64,000 bases of DNA from a virus, in IMG/VR virus record IMGVR_UViG_3300025401_000028, positions 1-64,000 of that record, one strand, 5' to 3'. Below, piece by piece: positions 37,601 through 47,112 of the stretch. The notes under the pieces are model-generated. The model was not told the origin of the DNA and ran no database searches. It saw only the letters and a list, made by a program, of their open reading frames with translations. The first letter of the stretch is position 1, and every line of letters starts with the position of its first letter. Both the position numbers and the translations under genes were made by a program.

Positions 37601-40287
37601 AAAGTAAAAGCTATATCAGTACTACTTGGAGCAATATCAAAAGTATTAGCAGTTGGAACTGCATTACTAACTAAAGTACCAGTATATGGTCCTCTCGTTA
37701 TTGTTGTATTTAAAGTCATTCCGGAAACAGAGCCAGCAAAAGCAACATATCCAGAAATTATTCCAGATAAATTTGATCCTAAATTATTAAGACTGTTGCC
37801 GACAGTAAATGTAGCAGATGCTCCAGTGCCCGAAGTATTAGTAATTATTACCCAACCGCCCAGCGAACCTCCTATAGATCCTGCTGGAATATTCGTTCCT
37901 GTAGTAGTATAAATTCCAGGTTCTGCTTTTAAAAACACCCATTGTCCTGTCGTAAATGGATGATATTGTGCTGATATTACAAATGCATTTCCAGTAATTG
38001 TCGTTGAGCTAACAGTCTGGGATTGGTTAACGACCCAGTTATTTCCACTACCACTTACAATATAAGTACCGTTTAATACGTTTGAACCAGTAAGATATTG
38101 ACCGATCGCAATCGTGCCTGTTGGACTTCCAGTAACTGTAAGAGCGGTTCCGGAAATAGAAGCAGTAAACGAAGAAGTTGTTAATGCCCAAGTTGAACCA
38201 TATATTGTACTTGTGCCGCTAACGAAAGAAGTTCCCTGAAAAAGATATTTCCATCTTGGTAGAGAAATCGTACCTGCGGCTGTAGTTAATGCTGCTGGAG
38301 TATAAGGTGTACCAACTACAGAATTTAAATTAAATAAAACAAAAGTATTACTAGAAGCAGATGCTCCAGTATAAGGAAATTGTCTTTGTCCACTAAAATC
38401 TGAACTACTTCCAGCTGTCGGTAATGATGCTGTACCTAAACTTAAATTTGCTGCTAATTGTACGTAAGCATTTGCACCAGTTCCTGTTACAGCAGCAGTT
38501 GTATAATATGAATAACCACCAGTAGTTGGAAGTGTAATATTAAAAGAGTTTGGTGTCGATGTAGGAACTGATGCAATACTAAAAATTTTATTATTCAACA
38601 AATAAACTAACGAAACACTACTCATAGTTATTGGAGTGTATCTAGTAATTGTTGTAGATCCGACAGCCGATCCAGGTTTTGGTAATACGTTGTATGTACC
38701 AGCACCACCAGTGCCAGTTCCTAATGAAGCGATGTATGTTCCCTGTGGTACGTTCGTTCCAGAAAGATATTGTCCAACAGCAATACCAGTTGGCGAACCC
38801 GTAACCGTCATAATACCAGTAGTTGCGATAGATGCAGTAAATGTACCACCGACTGCAACAGTTGATGATGCACTAAGATTATAAGTATTAGGAGATGATC
38901 CTGCTCCAGTAATATAAGTTCCGGAAGTAACACCACTTCCACTTATAACTTGACCAGCCGCAAATGTAACTCCTGTAGGAACAGAATTTACTGTAAGAAC
39001 CGTTCCGGAAATAGTACCGCCAAACGAAAATGCCGTAGTATTAATCGCCCCAGAAGTAACGCCATTAAATTGAATATAAGAACCAACATCAAGATTATGT
39101 GCCGTTGGCATTGCTACTGTAAGAGTTGCAGAAAGAGCCGTTGGCGCAGTACCAATAGATTTAAATGATGATACTGAAGCAGAATAAACATTAGTTGAAG
39201 ATGAAGATAAAGTTACAGCTTGTGCGCCAGTAAAAAGATAAGGACTCGATAAAGAAAAATATGCATTTGGAGAACCAGAAAATGGATCAAACGACATACC
39301 CGTTACAGATATACTTGCTGTATCTGTAAATGAAGGTATATTTACATACATACCATTAGATAGACCATGAACGGTTGTTGTGTTAAAATGTAAATTACTT
39401 GCGCCACCAGTAGTCCAATATGAAGAAATAGTATTCGTAATCGATGGAAAATTAGCATAAGTTAAAGTGTTACTATTAGGAGTAGAAGTTACTGTATAAG
39501 AACCATTATATGTTAAAGGTGCATAATTTGGATCAACAGGAATACCAGAAACAGCTATTGGATCTGATGTATTAAATCCATGAGGACTTGTTGTAATAAT
39601 AGTAGCTACGCCAGATGTTCTTTGAACAGAGGCAATATTAGCAGCAAAAGGAGTATAAATTGTAAAACCGTTAGCCGCTACTATACCCGAAACTTCATAA
39701 GTATTATTAAATTTTGCCGCAGCTCCAGGTAAACTCGATAATGTTACATACTGACCTTTTGTTGGCGCAACGAAATTAGTATTCGTTGTCGTATAAATTG
39801 TTAAATTAGAACCATCATACGAATAAGTATTAACTGTTAATGATTGCGAAAAAGCATTAAGATTAAACTGCGCATTAGCGATACTATTACCACTGAAAAT
39901 AATTTTCGGTGACATCTGAGAATTGCTAACCGAATTACTTACAGAAATAAATATAGAATTTATAACAGAATTTATACTGCTATTACCAGCGAACAAACCA
40001 ATAGCATTAATAGAGCTATTAACACTGCTATTACCGACACTGATACCTTGGTCAATCGTTACATTAGTTGCATTTAAAGAAGTTGCCGTTATAGTACAAG
40101 CAGTTAATGAAGATTGAGATGCACCAATAGCAATAAGAGCACTACCATTCGAAGAGTACAAAATTCCATCGGTTAAGTTAATTGCTAACTCACCTGGATT
40201 TATATATTGTCCATTACTAGAACTTGTGGTGTTTGGTTGTCTACCAGCCACCGTAGTTCTTTTAATTTGTAATATTGTATTAGCCAT
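34672..40287 (-). CDS. Giant tail fibre (1871 aa)
   Basis: The N-terminus (ANTILQIKRTTVAGRQPNTT, YINPGELAINLTDGILYSSN) is the standard attachment module of fibres in T4-like marine phages. Residues about 130-850 are a series of beta domains with SGIPVDPNYAPLTYNGSYTV- and VTGSPTGIAVGQYLSGTNVP-type repeats. Further on are MRL-like intramolecular modules and DTTQNYSFTGGL/VNTAAQYAWTNTQSF segments. Near the end an 87-residue unit is present twice. The fibre ends with NSAGANQAYTYYNASTG. It is the largest receptor-binding candidate in the window. Confidence 0.8.
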   Translation of the reverse strand: MANTILQIKRTTVAGRQPNTTSSSNGQYINPGELAINLTDGILYSSNGSALIAIGASQSSLTACTITATSLNATNVTIDQGISVGNSSVNSSINAIGLFAGNSSINSVINSIFISVSNSVSNSQMSPKIIFSGNSIANAQFNLNAFSQSLTVNTYSYDGSNLTIYTTTNTNFVAPTKGQYVTLSSLPGAAAKFNNTYEVSGIVAANGFTIYTPFAANIASVQRTSGVATIITTSPHGFNTSDPIAVSGIPVDPNYAPLTYNGSYTVTSTPNSNTLTYANFPSITNTISSYWTTGGASNLHFNTTTVHGLSNGMYVNIPSFTDTASISVTGMSFDPFSGSPNAYFSLSSPYLFTGAQAVTLSSSSTNVYSASVSSFKSIGTAPTALSATLTVAMPTAHNLDVGSYIQFNGVTSGAINTTAFSFGGTISGTVLTVNSVPTGVTFAAGQVISGSGVTSGTYITGAGSSPNTYNLSASSTVAVGGTFTASIATTGIMTVTGSPTGIAVGQYLSGTNVPQGTYIASLGTGTGGAGTYNVLPKPGSAVGSTTITRYTPITMSSVSLVYLLNNKIFSIASVPTSTPNSFNITLPTTGGYSYYTTAAVTGTGANAYVQLAANLSLGTASLPTAGSSSDFSGQRQFPYTGASASSNTFVLFNLNSVVGTPYTPAALTTAAGTISLPRWKYLFQGTSFVSGTSTIYGSTWALTTSSFTASISGTALTVTGSPTGTIAIGQYLTGSNVLNGTYIVSGSGNNWVVNQSQTVSSTTITGNAFVISAQYHPFTTGQWVFLKAEPGIYTTTGTNIPAGSIGGSLGGWVIITNTSGTGASATFTVGNSLNNLGSNLSGIISGYVAFAGSVSGMTLNTTITRGPYTGTLVSNAVPTANTFDIAPSSTDIAFTLAAGSLGSPKSVSSSVSWVTDRPISYPTSSVVKYSIASTTATSGTVSAYNSIYMEVANSSTAVRVTPSTIYTGNSTANMFANSSSLAISGLTSALQLQPSQITVGTSVNGLVDPTQNAFFVNSSVFRLGGGTSKYTLMQAGQVTVYGSNLVIGTEIANISMNQSNLVISSNSIVTTINSNNATFGGDVTVTGGLIANGSYGNSGSILISTGTNTYWGNVPGLDTTQNYSFTGGLSFYSTTNVYSNSINFIDNIGNYQSVAANGISLADTNGFNSLLTANTFTLSDNNTIVNSTTITPTLISIGNSTVNTQTNSTVFFTGNSSFYSYINVSSQGVVNTSGNVTLTPTSISFSNTTSSNFFVANDSGTFVKNIITGTSVYVNSTNRIAALQVGMNDSTGGGTAWDKTYAVFGPPTLGTTTPALGIGWNSAGGYGEIISVTPGTGWNNLRLKGNLVQLYYMVSGGGAEIEGFRLDAGSGNVGIGNTAPGDKLSINGTTYLGGNLKISTGISIIDSAGSQGTVGQVLTSNGASNVYWSTISAAASVNTAAQYAWTNTQSFSNVVTFNGNVVMSAANNVINATSYTVGTAFVANATGVYTTGTVNAASFTTTGNANAVNFYSGSNLIVNSASILWTGNTSTSPTITLANTGAFSIGNSSTTQTTGSITVANSAGNVQITAGATSILATGIVNASAFTTTGNANAANHYSGANAVFNSTNLLWTGNTSTSPTITLANTGAFTIGNSSTTQTTGTISVANSAGNVTITAVSVAISNATASVLIANLSGMYTTGTVNASTINSTSYTIGSSFIANTLGVYTTGTVNAASYTIGAVVTANNNGIFTTNVVSSISHLTTGGTFVANNTALYVNSAIFLAGSNGTVGQVLTSNGTSNAYWASVTVTINTAAQYSWTNTQTFSANQTLFTSTNASPNAIAGAIISYGGIAANGNVYTAGRIGYANSAGANQAYTYYNASTGSLDTVFG
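35330..35800 (-). repeat. Tandem 261-bp coding repeat in giant fibre
   Basis: Two near-identical copies of an 87-codon unit containing LLWTGNTSTSPTITLANTGA and IGNSSTTQTTG lie 261 bases apart (landmark ccagtagtttg at 35363 and 35624). They look like a recent in-frame duplication in the fibre shaft. Boundaries are approximate. Confidence 0.7.
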
Positions 40288-40331
40288 ATGGCATCCTCTT
40301 TAACGGTATATACCGAGGTATCAATTTAATG

Positions 40332-40339
40332 TATTTATT
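40332..40339 (-). promoter_or_regulatory. Late promoter variant before the giant fibre
   Basis: AATAAATA on the minus strand, 45 bases before the ATG at 40287, overlaps the stop of the 926-residue fibre. Confidence 0.4.
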
Positions 40340-43118
40340 AGAAAGTTCCGCCGTCTAAATTAATTGGCGAAGTAAATATAAGATTTGCAGTATAAAGAGC
40401 AGCTGTATATGTTACGTTTGAATTGAATATTGTATTGGTTCCACCAAATGTATTATTTCCAGTATAAGTTGTGTTATTAGAAGTATATGCATTTACAGCA
40501 TTAGAATAAGCAGTTGTTGCATTAGAAGTAACAGAACCTGTGGTTGCATAATTACTAAGATTAGATGATAACTGCGCATTAGAAACTACGTTAGCTGCAG
40601 ATACAGTTCCAACGAAAGATGTATTATTCGCAGTACCACTAAATGCTGTAGAATTAATTACTACACTAACTGATGTATTACCAATGAAAATATTAGAAGA
40701 AGAAATATTAGCATATGCTATACTATTACCAAGTTGAATTAGTGAAGTGTTTACATATAAAAGATTAGCAGTAGTAGCAAACGCAGCACCTTGAGGAGCA
40801 TAAACTGGATAACCTCCAGGACCATTATTAAGAGGACCTCCAATTGTAATAGCAGGTCCATATTGAGTACTACCGCCACCTCCGCCAAGAAGATTTGGAG
40901 AAATAGATATATTAAGAGTTGCATTACCAGTAAATATATGATCTGAGTACATAGCCGAGTTTACGCTACTATTACCAACAGATATATCATTATTTACAGA
41001 TACATGGTTAGCCGATAAACTATTCGTAGTAATAGAATTTGCAACAATATTACCTACAGCAGAATCACTAGCCCAGTAAACACCAGTACCATTAGAAGCT
41101 AGTACTGTACCATTAGCACCAAATGCACCGTTTGCGATAATTTGTTTAAGAGTAATCGAACTTGAGTTTATGCTTAATGTATTGCTACCAAAAGTAACAG
41201 CAATATTACTTGTAAATGTTGCTCCAGAAAGTAATGCATAATTACTAAGATTAGATGATAACTGCGCATTAGAAACTACGTTAGCTGCTGTAACAGACCC
41301 AACGTATAATGTATTATTTGATGTTTGACTGTAATTCGTGGTGTTGATTATAGCATAAACAGAAGTATTGCCAATGTTTATAGTATTAGCCCAAAAATTT
41401 GCGATATGAAAAGAAGGATCTGTTGTTACAATATTTATAGCTTGGTCTGGTTCTGGAGTATAATTATCAAATACTTTCCAGTAACCGTCCGCATAATCTC
41501 TCATTATACCAGAATGGTGATAAGATCCATCATTATAACCACCAACGATACCAAGATCTGGATTTATTCCTGATTTATAAGATGCAGTACCATTTGATGT
41601 AAATGTACCAGTAAATGTATTCGAAACTTGAAATGTAGAAGAATTTGCGAATAATACAGGAACATAATTTGCATTATTGAAACCAGAAGGTACAATTCCT
41701 GTTATAGAAACGACACCTAAATTACTAAAAGCATTAAGTGCAGTATACGTAATAACAGAACCGTTACCAGAAGCATTAGTAACTGTTGCAGTGGCAGGTT
41801 CATTAAGGTACAACATATTATCCACTGTCGTAAAGTTAGCTGCATTAACAGTAACAGTTGTACCATAAACATTTAAATTTCCAGAAATAGTTACGTTTCT
41901 TCCAACATTAAGATCATATGTTGTTTGTATATTATTTGCTGTGACATTGCCTGTAAATGTTGCTCCAGTAAGAGCTGCATAATTTGTGAGGTTAGAAGAC
42001 AGTTGACCATTAGAAACTACGTTAGCTGCAGATACAGAACCAACGAATAACGTATTATTAGCAGTTAAAGTAGCTACGTTAGCAGACAAACCAGCTGTTG
42101 TTTGGTAGTTAGCTAAGTTGTTATTTAAATTTGTAGCAGTAACATAATTACTCAAGTTGCTTGATAACTGGGCATTTGATACAACATTAGCTGCAGATAC
42201 AGAACCAACAAAATTTGTATTATTTGAAGTTAAAGTAGCTACGTTAGCAGATAACCCAGCAGTAGTTTGATAATTACTCAAGTTGCTTGATAACTGGGCA
42301 TTTGATACGACATTAGCTGCAGATACAGAACCAACAAAATTTGTATTATTTGAAGTTAGTGTAGCTACATTTGCCGACAAACCAGCTGTGGTTTGGTAGT
42401 TAGTTAAGTTAGATGATAGCTGGGAATTACTTACTACGTTAGCCGCAGATACAGAACCAACAAAATTTGTATTATTTGCAGTTAAAGTAGCTACGTTAGC
42501 AGATAACCCAGCAGTAGTTTGATAGTTGGCAAGATTAGCAACTAATTGAGCATTCGATACGACATTAGCTGCAGATACAGAACCAACGAAAGATGTATTA
42601 TTTGAAGTTAGTGTAGCTACGTTAGCAGATAAACCAGCAGTAGTTTGATAGTTAGCTAAATTGTTAGTTAAATTTGTAGCAGTAACGTAATTGGCAAGAT
42701 TAGCAATTAACTGTGCATTACTTACTACGTTAGCAGCTGGTAGACCACCAATATATAATGAATTATTAGCAGTACCATTAATCGTTGAATTAAATGTAAT
42801 TGTGTTAGTAAATGTTTGGGTATTCGACCAAATATACTGTGCGGAAGTATTTACGCCAACAGCACCTAATGATTGCCATATTACTGCGCTTCCATTCGTT
42901 GATAGAACTTGACCATTAGTACCAGCTGAATTACTTGAGTCAAGGAAATAAGAATTAACAATAAGATTAGAAGCAAACGTAATAACATTCGTAAAGGTAT
43001 ATTGTTGTGATGTGTTTACACTACCTCCACCACCGCCATTAGCAACTATTGCGAAGTTACTGTTTAGATCATTAGCTGTAAGTGTTTGTCCTTGGATGAA
43101 TATATGTAAATTTGCCAT
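40338..43118 (-). CDS. Repeat-rich tail fibre (926 aa)
   Basis: The N-terminal module ANLHIFIQGQTLTANDLNSN, NFAIVANGGGGG is followed by SAQYIWSNTQTFTNTITFNS. Residues about 130-375 are about six copies of a 40-residue block (QTTAGLSANVATLTSNN, FVGSVSAANVVSNAQL). A more ordered domain follows (PEPDQAINIVTTDPSFHIAN, DGSYHHSGIMRDYADGYWKV), typical of fibre intermediate modules. It ends in NLDGGTF. It overlaps the PAAR gene stop as TAATG. Probable baseplate or side fibre. Confidence 0.75.
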   Translation of the reverse strand: MANLHIFIQGQTLTANDLNSNFAIVANGGGGGSVNTSQQYTFTNVITFASNLIVNSYFLDSSNSAGTNGQVLSTNGSAVIWQSLGAVGVNTSAQYIWSNTQTFTNTITFNSTINGTANNSLYIGGLPAANVVSNAQLIANLANYVTATNLTNNLANYQTTAGLSANVATLTSNNTSFVGSVSAANVVSNAQLVANLANYQTTAGLSANVATLTANNTNFVGSVSAANVVSNSQLSSNLTNYQTTAGLSANVATLTSNNTNFVGSVSAANVVSNAQLSSNLSNYQTTAGLSANVATLTSNNTNFVGSVSAANVVSNAQLSSNLSNYVTATNLNNNLANYQTTAGLSANVATLTANNTLFVGSVSAANVVSNGQLSSNLTNYAALTGATFTGNVTANNIQTTYDLNVGRNVTISGNLNVYGTTVTVNAANFTTVDNMLYLNEPATATVTNASGNGSVITYTALNAFSNLGVVSITGIVPSGFNNANYVPVLFANSSTFQVSNTFTGTFTSNGTASYKSGINPDLGIVGGYNDGSYHHSGIMRDYADGYWKVFDNYTPEPDQAINIVTTDPSFHIANFWANTINIGNTSVYAIINTTNYSQTSNNTLYVGSVTAANVVSNAQLSSNLSNYALLSGATFTSNIAVTFGSNTLSINSSSITLKQIIANGAFGANGTVLASNGTGVYWASDSAVGNIVANSITTNSLSANHVSVNNDISVGNSSVNSAMYSDHIFTGNATLNISISPNLLGGGGGSTQYGPAITIGGPLNNGPGGYPVYAPQGAAFATTANLLYVNTSLIQLGNSIAYANISSSNIFIGNTSVSVVINSTAFSGTANNTSFVGTVSAANVVSNAQLSSNLSNYATTGSVTSNATTAYSNAVNAYTSNNTTYTGNNTFGGTNTIFNSNVTYTAALYTANLIFTSPINLDGGTF
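41996..42740 (-). repeat. About six 120-bp repeats in the 926-residue fibre
   Basis: Imperfect tandem units contain gtagctacgttagcagata and cagcagtagtttgatagtt. The same block, diverged, occurs at 9710-9970 in the 838-residue fibre, so the two loci share recombinable shaft sequence. Boundaries are approximate. Confidence 0.7.
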
Positions 43119-43441
43119 TAACCTATAATTCCTCCAACAGTCCCAGAATCAAGAGCGATTGCATTGCTCGGTGATTCTAGTGGAGCTAGTGTGTCGGCAC
43201 TACCTGTTATTATTATAGCACCACAATAACATATACTACCTGTAACTGCAGTAACAGAATCTTCACAGTAAAAATTTCCAGAGCCATTAATAATCGGAGT
43301 AACGCCATGACCAGGAATTGGGCAACTATGAAGATCCCCAGCACGTGCTACGAGAATACCATCTACGTATGTTCTAGCAGCAGATGATATTACTACACCA
43401 CCATGGTCACTTATATCTCCAATTCTTACTACGTTTGCCAT
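43118..43441 (-). CDS. PAAR-repeat spike tip protein
   Basis: This 107-residue protein has the PAAR family layout: RIGDISDHGGVVISSAARTY, VDGILVARAGDLHSCPIPGH, GVTPIINGSGNFYCEDSVTA and VTGSICYCGAIIITGSAD. Conserved His/Cys residues (H14, H38, C39, H45, plus C59) could bind the metal that stabilises the tip. PAAR proteins cap the membrane-piercing spike of contractile machines. Its place directly after the spike and hub genes agrees. Confidence 0.93.
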   Translation of the reverse strand: MANVVRIGDISDHGGVVISSAARTYVDGILVARAGDLHSCPIPGHGVTPIINGSGNFYCEDSVTAVTGSICYCGAIIITGSADTLAPLESPSNAIALDSGTVGGIIG

Positions 43442-43449
43442 ATTAGTCC

Positions 43450-44226
43450 TTATTCATTAACTCTGACAGTGGTAGAATCGATTACAATCAATTGACTTGT
43501 CATATTAATGATAGAACTTCCAATAGTCAAAACGATACTTGATGGATTGATAACAATACTTGATTTACCTACTTTTAATGTTATTGAAGTATCACTATCA
43601 ATTAGAATATCACTTGCATCTTTTAATCTAAATTTGCCAATATCGATTTGGAAATCAACATTACCGCTTTGGTTATTTAGAGCCCATTCGCCATTAACTA
43701 TATCAGAACGATTGCCAGTAACTTGTTGTACGCTATCGCCTAAAATATTTTCATGAATATCGCCAACACGATCAGCTACAAGGTTTCCGTCGATTGTATT
43801 AAAAACGTCACCACTAGAATGATGGTATTGAGTATCGGCTGTACCGAATACTTGATGACCCGATGAACCGTGATAATCATCCCCAGCAACTTCAGCACTA
43901 CGACCACTATCATAGTTTTGTCTAGACACACCACTGATTTTTACGTCATGGTTTCCATCAACTGTAGTAGAAGCACCGTTGCCACTATACGACCAAGTTC
44001 CATTAGCAACTGCTTCAACTTTAGATCCGTCGGCAGCATGACCATAATAAGAACCTGAAGGTTGTATTTCGAAATATGCTTCATTTCCAGGCTGGATGCT
44101 TTTTAATGTTTGACCACCACCTGCATCTTGTGTTACATGAAGATAAGGATAGGTTCCTTGCCATGGTAACTTTGGATGTTTTAAATTATAATCTGTATCT
44201 TGTGTAGGTAACATATTATCTGCCAT
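43450..44226 (-). CDS. Baseplate central spike, beta-helical protein
   Basis: This 258-residue protein begins with a short head (ADNMLPTQDTDYNLKHPKLP). It then has repetitive short beta strands: DGNHDVKISGVSRQNYD, DGNLVADRVGDIHENILGDS and QQVTGNRSDIVNGE. It ends with ITLKVGKSSIVINPSSIVLT, IGSSIINMTSQLIVIDS, the pattern of the triple-stranded beta helix of VgrG/gp5 spikes. It probably forms the needle carried on the gp5-like hub, with the PAAR protein at its tip. In T4 this part is fused to gp5; here it is a separate gene. Confidence 0.75.
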   Translation of the reverse strand: MADNMLPTQDTDYNLKHPKLPWQGTYPYLHVTQDAGGGQTLKSIQPGNEAYFEIQPSGSYYGHAADGSKVEAVANGTWSYSGNGASTTVDGNHDVKISGVSRQNYDSGRSAEVAGDDYHGSSGHQVFGTADTQYHHSSGDVFNTIDGNLVADRVGDIHENILGDSVQQVTGNRSDIVNGEWALNNQSGNVDFQIDIGKFRLKDASDILIDSDTSITLKVGKSSIVINPSSIVLTIGSSIINMTSQLIVIDSTTVRVNE

Positions 44227-44227
44227 T

Positions 44228-45877
44228 TTAAATTTTCGTTACAGTTGGTTCGTGAACAGTAGCACTAGGAACAAATGTTAAATTATATTTTTGACCTGTA
44301 TCTGGTGAAGTTATTGTTTCATTTATAATTCCACTTCCGCCAGCAAGCTGATCATTATATGATTTTTTTAACGCGAGATATTTACAACCATGAATTAATT
44401 CGGCATCAGCTTGGTCTGGTGTAGGAGTAAGAGCTGCTTGCATACTTTTCTTTTTCTTTTGAAGATTTGCTTGATTTTGAGTAAATACATTCATTGTATT
44501 CTGAACAGAACCATTTAAAACTGATTGGGGTAAATGATTTTGTATAGTGCTGTTAATCGCTCCGCCAAGATTACCGCCAAGTAAACTTTTTGCTAATCCA
44601 AGCATTGATCCAACATTAACACCAACTCCAAGAATTTTTGTTAAACTATCGGCATTCATTCCAGTTAAACCGCCTGTTAATAATCCACCAAGAATTAAAG
44701 GATTTAATCCAGCACCTATATTAAAATGAGGTAAAAAAGCAGCCGTCATTGATAATATAGAATTTCCCTGTACATGTTCTTGTGCAGATGCGTAATTAGG
44801 TTGACCATTTCTTAATGTATAAACAAAATCACCACTTGGACCTTTCCATTGAATATATCCTGGAAATGGATCACTAACAGCTGCATAATATTGCTGTATG
44901 TAAAGATTAGGTACTGTTTTAACAATAAGATTTGCTGGTGGTCTAGGTGTATTTGTGCCAATAATATTTGATTTTGGAGGTTTATAAGCTGAAGTAGTTC
45001 CATTATTATTTACTGCACTAGATATTGCTAAATTTATACCAATGCTTAATGCCTTTCCTAATATTGGACCAAGATTAGCTCCTCCAATAGAACCAAGAAT
45101 AGAACTTATAGTATTTGTAAAACCAAATTGATTTGCTAAATTTCCAATCACACTACCAAGAATATTTCCCATCATATTAGTTTGACCAAGTGGGCTAGAC
45201 ATAGATATTATATTACGAATATCTGAAAAATTAGAAACCATATTTGGTAACGAAGCACTTAAACTTTGTGGATCAACTTGTTTAATTGTATCAAGAACAT
45301 GTTGGCCAGCTGAAGTACTTGCTACTGTTGGCGTTGATGGTTGTTTGAAAATTGTATCAAGGACAGTTCTAGTTTCAACGCCATCTTTACTCGTTAATTT
45401 CGATGGATCTTTTTTACCTTCATTAATTTCAGTAATCAACATACGACCAGCATTAAGAATACTAAACGGATTTATAAACGGTGGAGGACTATGATTTTGA
45501 GCTGCTGCTGGAATACTACCGAATGAAGTATTAACTTTCGGAATACCATCAGAAGTTGTTCCGTCAATAAAATTACCAGCTTTGCCGACAGAACCAGTAA
45601 TAATTGGCTGCTGTTGATCTTTATCGTTCCAGTAACCTTTTACTATAGAACCTTTTACTAATCCTAATGGTGCTGTTCCTATTTTACCAAATGCTGCAGA
45701 AGTAACAGGTTGATGCACTAATGCCCAAGGTAAATCCGCATCCGGAATATTACTTACATCATCATGTTGACCAAATACACGTATCTGAACACGACCCGAC
45801 TGATCAGGATCATATACATTTACGACTTTTGCAGTAAATTCGCCAGCGTATGTTTGTCCTAAATTTCTTTCGGTCAT
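44228..45877 (-). CDS. gp5: Baseplate hub gp5-like protein (no lysozyme domain seen)
   Basis: The first 110 residues are a gp5/VgrG OB-fold: YAGEFTAKVVNVYDPDQSGR, VQIRVFGQHDD, LPWALVHQPVTSAAFGKIGT and GYWNDKDQQQPIITGSVGK. The middle (about 220-290) is hydrophobic and Gly-rich (NMMGNILGSVIGNLANQFGF). The C-terminal 70 residues include DQADAELIHGCKYLALKKSY and a beta segment. T4 gp5 has a lysozyme domain after the OB fold; I see no such domain here, and a lysozyme domain is found in the tape measure instead. It overlaps the gp27-like gene by 4 bases. Confidence 0.82.
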   Translation of the reverse strand: MTERNLGQTYAGEFTAKVVNVYDPDQSGRVQIRVFGQHDDVSNIPDADLPWALVHQPVTSAAFGKIGTAPLGLVKGSIVKGYWNDKDQQQPIITGSVGKAGNFIDGTTSDGIPKVNTSFGSIPAAAQNHSPPPFINPFSILNAGRMLITEINEGKKDPSKLTSKDGVETRTVLDTIFKQPSTPTVASTSAGQHVLDTIKQVDPQSLSASLPNMVSNFSDIRNIISMSSPLGQTNMMGNILGSVIGNLANQFGFTNTISSILGSIGGANLGPILGKALSIGINLAISSAVNNNGTTSAYKPPKSNIIGTNTPRPPANLIVKTVPNLYIQQYYAAVSDPFPGYIQWKGPSGDFVYTLRNGQPNYASAQEHVQGNSILSMTAAFLPHFNIGAGLNPLILGGLLTGGLTGMNADSLTKILGVGVNVGSMLGLAKSLLGGNLGGAINSTIQNHLPQSVLNGSVQNTMNVFTQNQANLQKKKKSMQAALTPTPDQADAELIHGCKYLALKKSYNDQLAGGSGIINETITSPDTGQKYNLTFVPSATVHEPTVTKI

Positions 45878-47112
45878 TTTACACCATTTTCTAAATTACC
45901 CTTAATACATTCAACAACACATGTATATCTTGGTCTTTCTCCAAGCATACCTATGTCATGATGTATTCTTGATATTAAAAAATTACCATCTAACATTTCA
46001 TCATCTTCTCTTGGTCCGGTCGTTCCTATTTTCTTTGGTAAGTTAATTTTAATAACAGAACCTGGAGTTAAATTGAAATTACCATATACTCTCATCTTTA
46101 AACTATTTTGTAAAAGAGTCGATAGATACGATTGTAAATCTGCCGTATTATCAGGAATATGAGTATTGGCTCTTTGAGAAGTATCAGCTGGAATTAATGA
46201 CTGTGGTGGAATTTTTGATGTAAGATATTTTTGTCTAAAGGAAGAAGAATCATATGAACCTTTACCCCCAGTAGTATATTTTGTTGAATCGGTAACAATA
46301 TCTTTTTGAACATATGACTGTGTTCTATATTCGAATTGACTAACACGTCTAGTACCGCCAAATTTAATTCTATCAACCGTATTAAAAACTTTAGGAATTT
46401 CTAAAGAGATAATATTATCTTCAGGTTTATTATAGATGCTACTATTAATAGAATCGCTTTGAGTAAATGTTTTTACCGGAGAACTTTTAAATAATTTTTC
46501 TATTGTAGAAAATGTATATGATTGTTTACCTTTATCTCTAGTTTCAAAATAAACATAAAGTGATGATTTATTTTGATCAGAAATAGACCTTTTTCTCAAC
46601 ATTTCAATTGCTTTGAATGGGTCGTGATGCGGGATAACAATATTTTGATTACCTTTAGTATTTTCTACTGTAATCGGTTTTGTACTTTTTAAATAATTTT
46701 TATGAATGTCTTTAATAGCATCCGATAACAATCCCTTATAACTTTTTTGAACAAAATTTGTTTTCGCATGCAACGCTTCTTCAGAAACGCATTTCAAAGT
46801 ATACATTTTTGAATTAAGGGATTGTGTTGCCATGTTTGCATCTTCTAAAGTATATAATGCGAACTTAAATTCACTAGATGTACCATCGGGCATTTGAATT
46901 TGTAAATCAACGGTTTCATCGCCTACAATTTTTAACTGACCTATTTGATCATCCATATCTAATACTTTTATGTAAGCAATAGTTCCTGGATGAAAAATTG
47001 TTTCAAAAATTGATGCTGAAGAAAACGCATAACCTAAATCTAATGATCCTCTAGGCGAGGATAATTTAAATGAAGTTATTGCTATATCACCTGGAACGAA
47101 ATTATCAACCAT
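45874..47112 (-). CDS. gp27: Baseplate hub gp27-like protein
   Basis: This 412-residue protein is in the hub position before gp5. It resembles the gp27/gpD-type hub: SSASIFETIFHPGTIAYIKV, LDMDDQIGQLKIVGDE and LDLGYAFSSA at the N-terminus, KMYTLKCVSEEALHAKTNFV, then HDPFKAIEMLRKRSIS around residue 170. The later RVSQFEYRTQSYVQKDI and GSVIKINLP segments complete the pattern. gp27 forms the trimeric ring between tube and spike. Confidence 0.85.
   Translation of the reverse strand: MVDNFVPGDIAITSFKLSSPRGSLDLGYAFSSASIFETIFHPGTIAYIKVLDMDDQIGQLKIVGDETVDLQIQMPDGTSSEFKFALYTLEDANMATQSLNSKMYTLKCVSEEALHAKTNFVQKSYKGLLSDAIKDIHKNYLKSTKPITVENTKGNQNIVIPHHDPFKAIEMLRKRSISDQNKSSLYVYFETRDKGKQSYTFSTIEKLFKSSPVKTFTQSDSINSSIYNKPEDNIISLEIPKVFNTVDRIKFGGTRRVSQFEYRTQSYVQKDIVTDSTKYTTGGKGSYDSSSFRQKYLTSKIPPQSLIPADTSQRANTHIPDNTADLQSYLSTLLQNSLKMRVYGNFNLTPGSVIKINLPKKIGTTGPREDDEMLDGNFLISRIHHDIGMLGERPRYTCVVECIKGNLENGVK

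Noticed and set aside
41432-41439. Exact TATAAATA inside the 926-residue fibre
   Set aside because: No start codon of a gene lies within reach downstream; expected by chance in AT-rich DNA.
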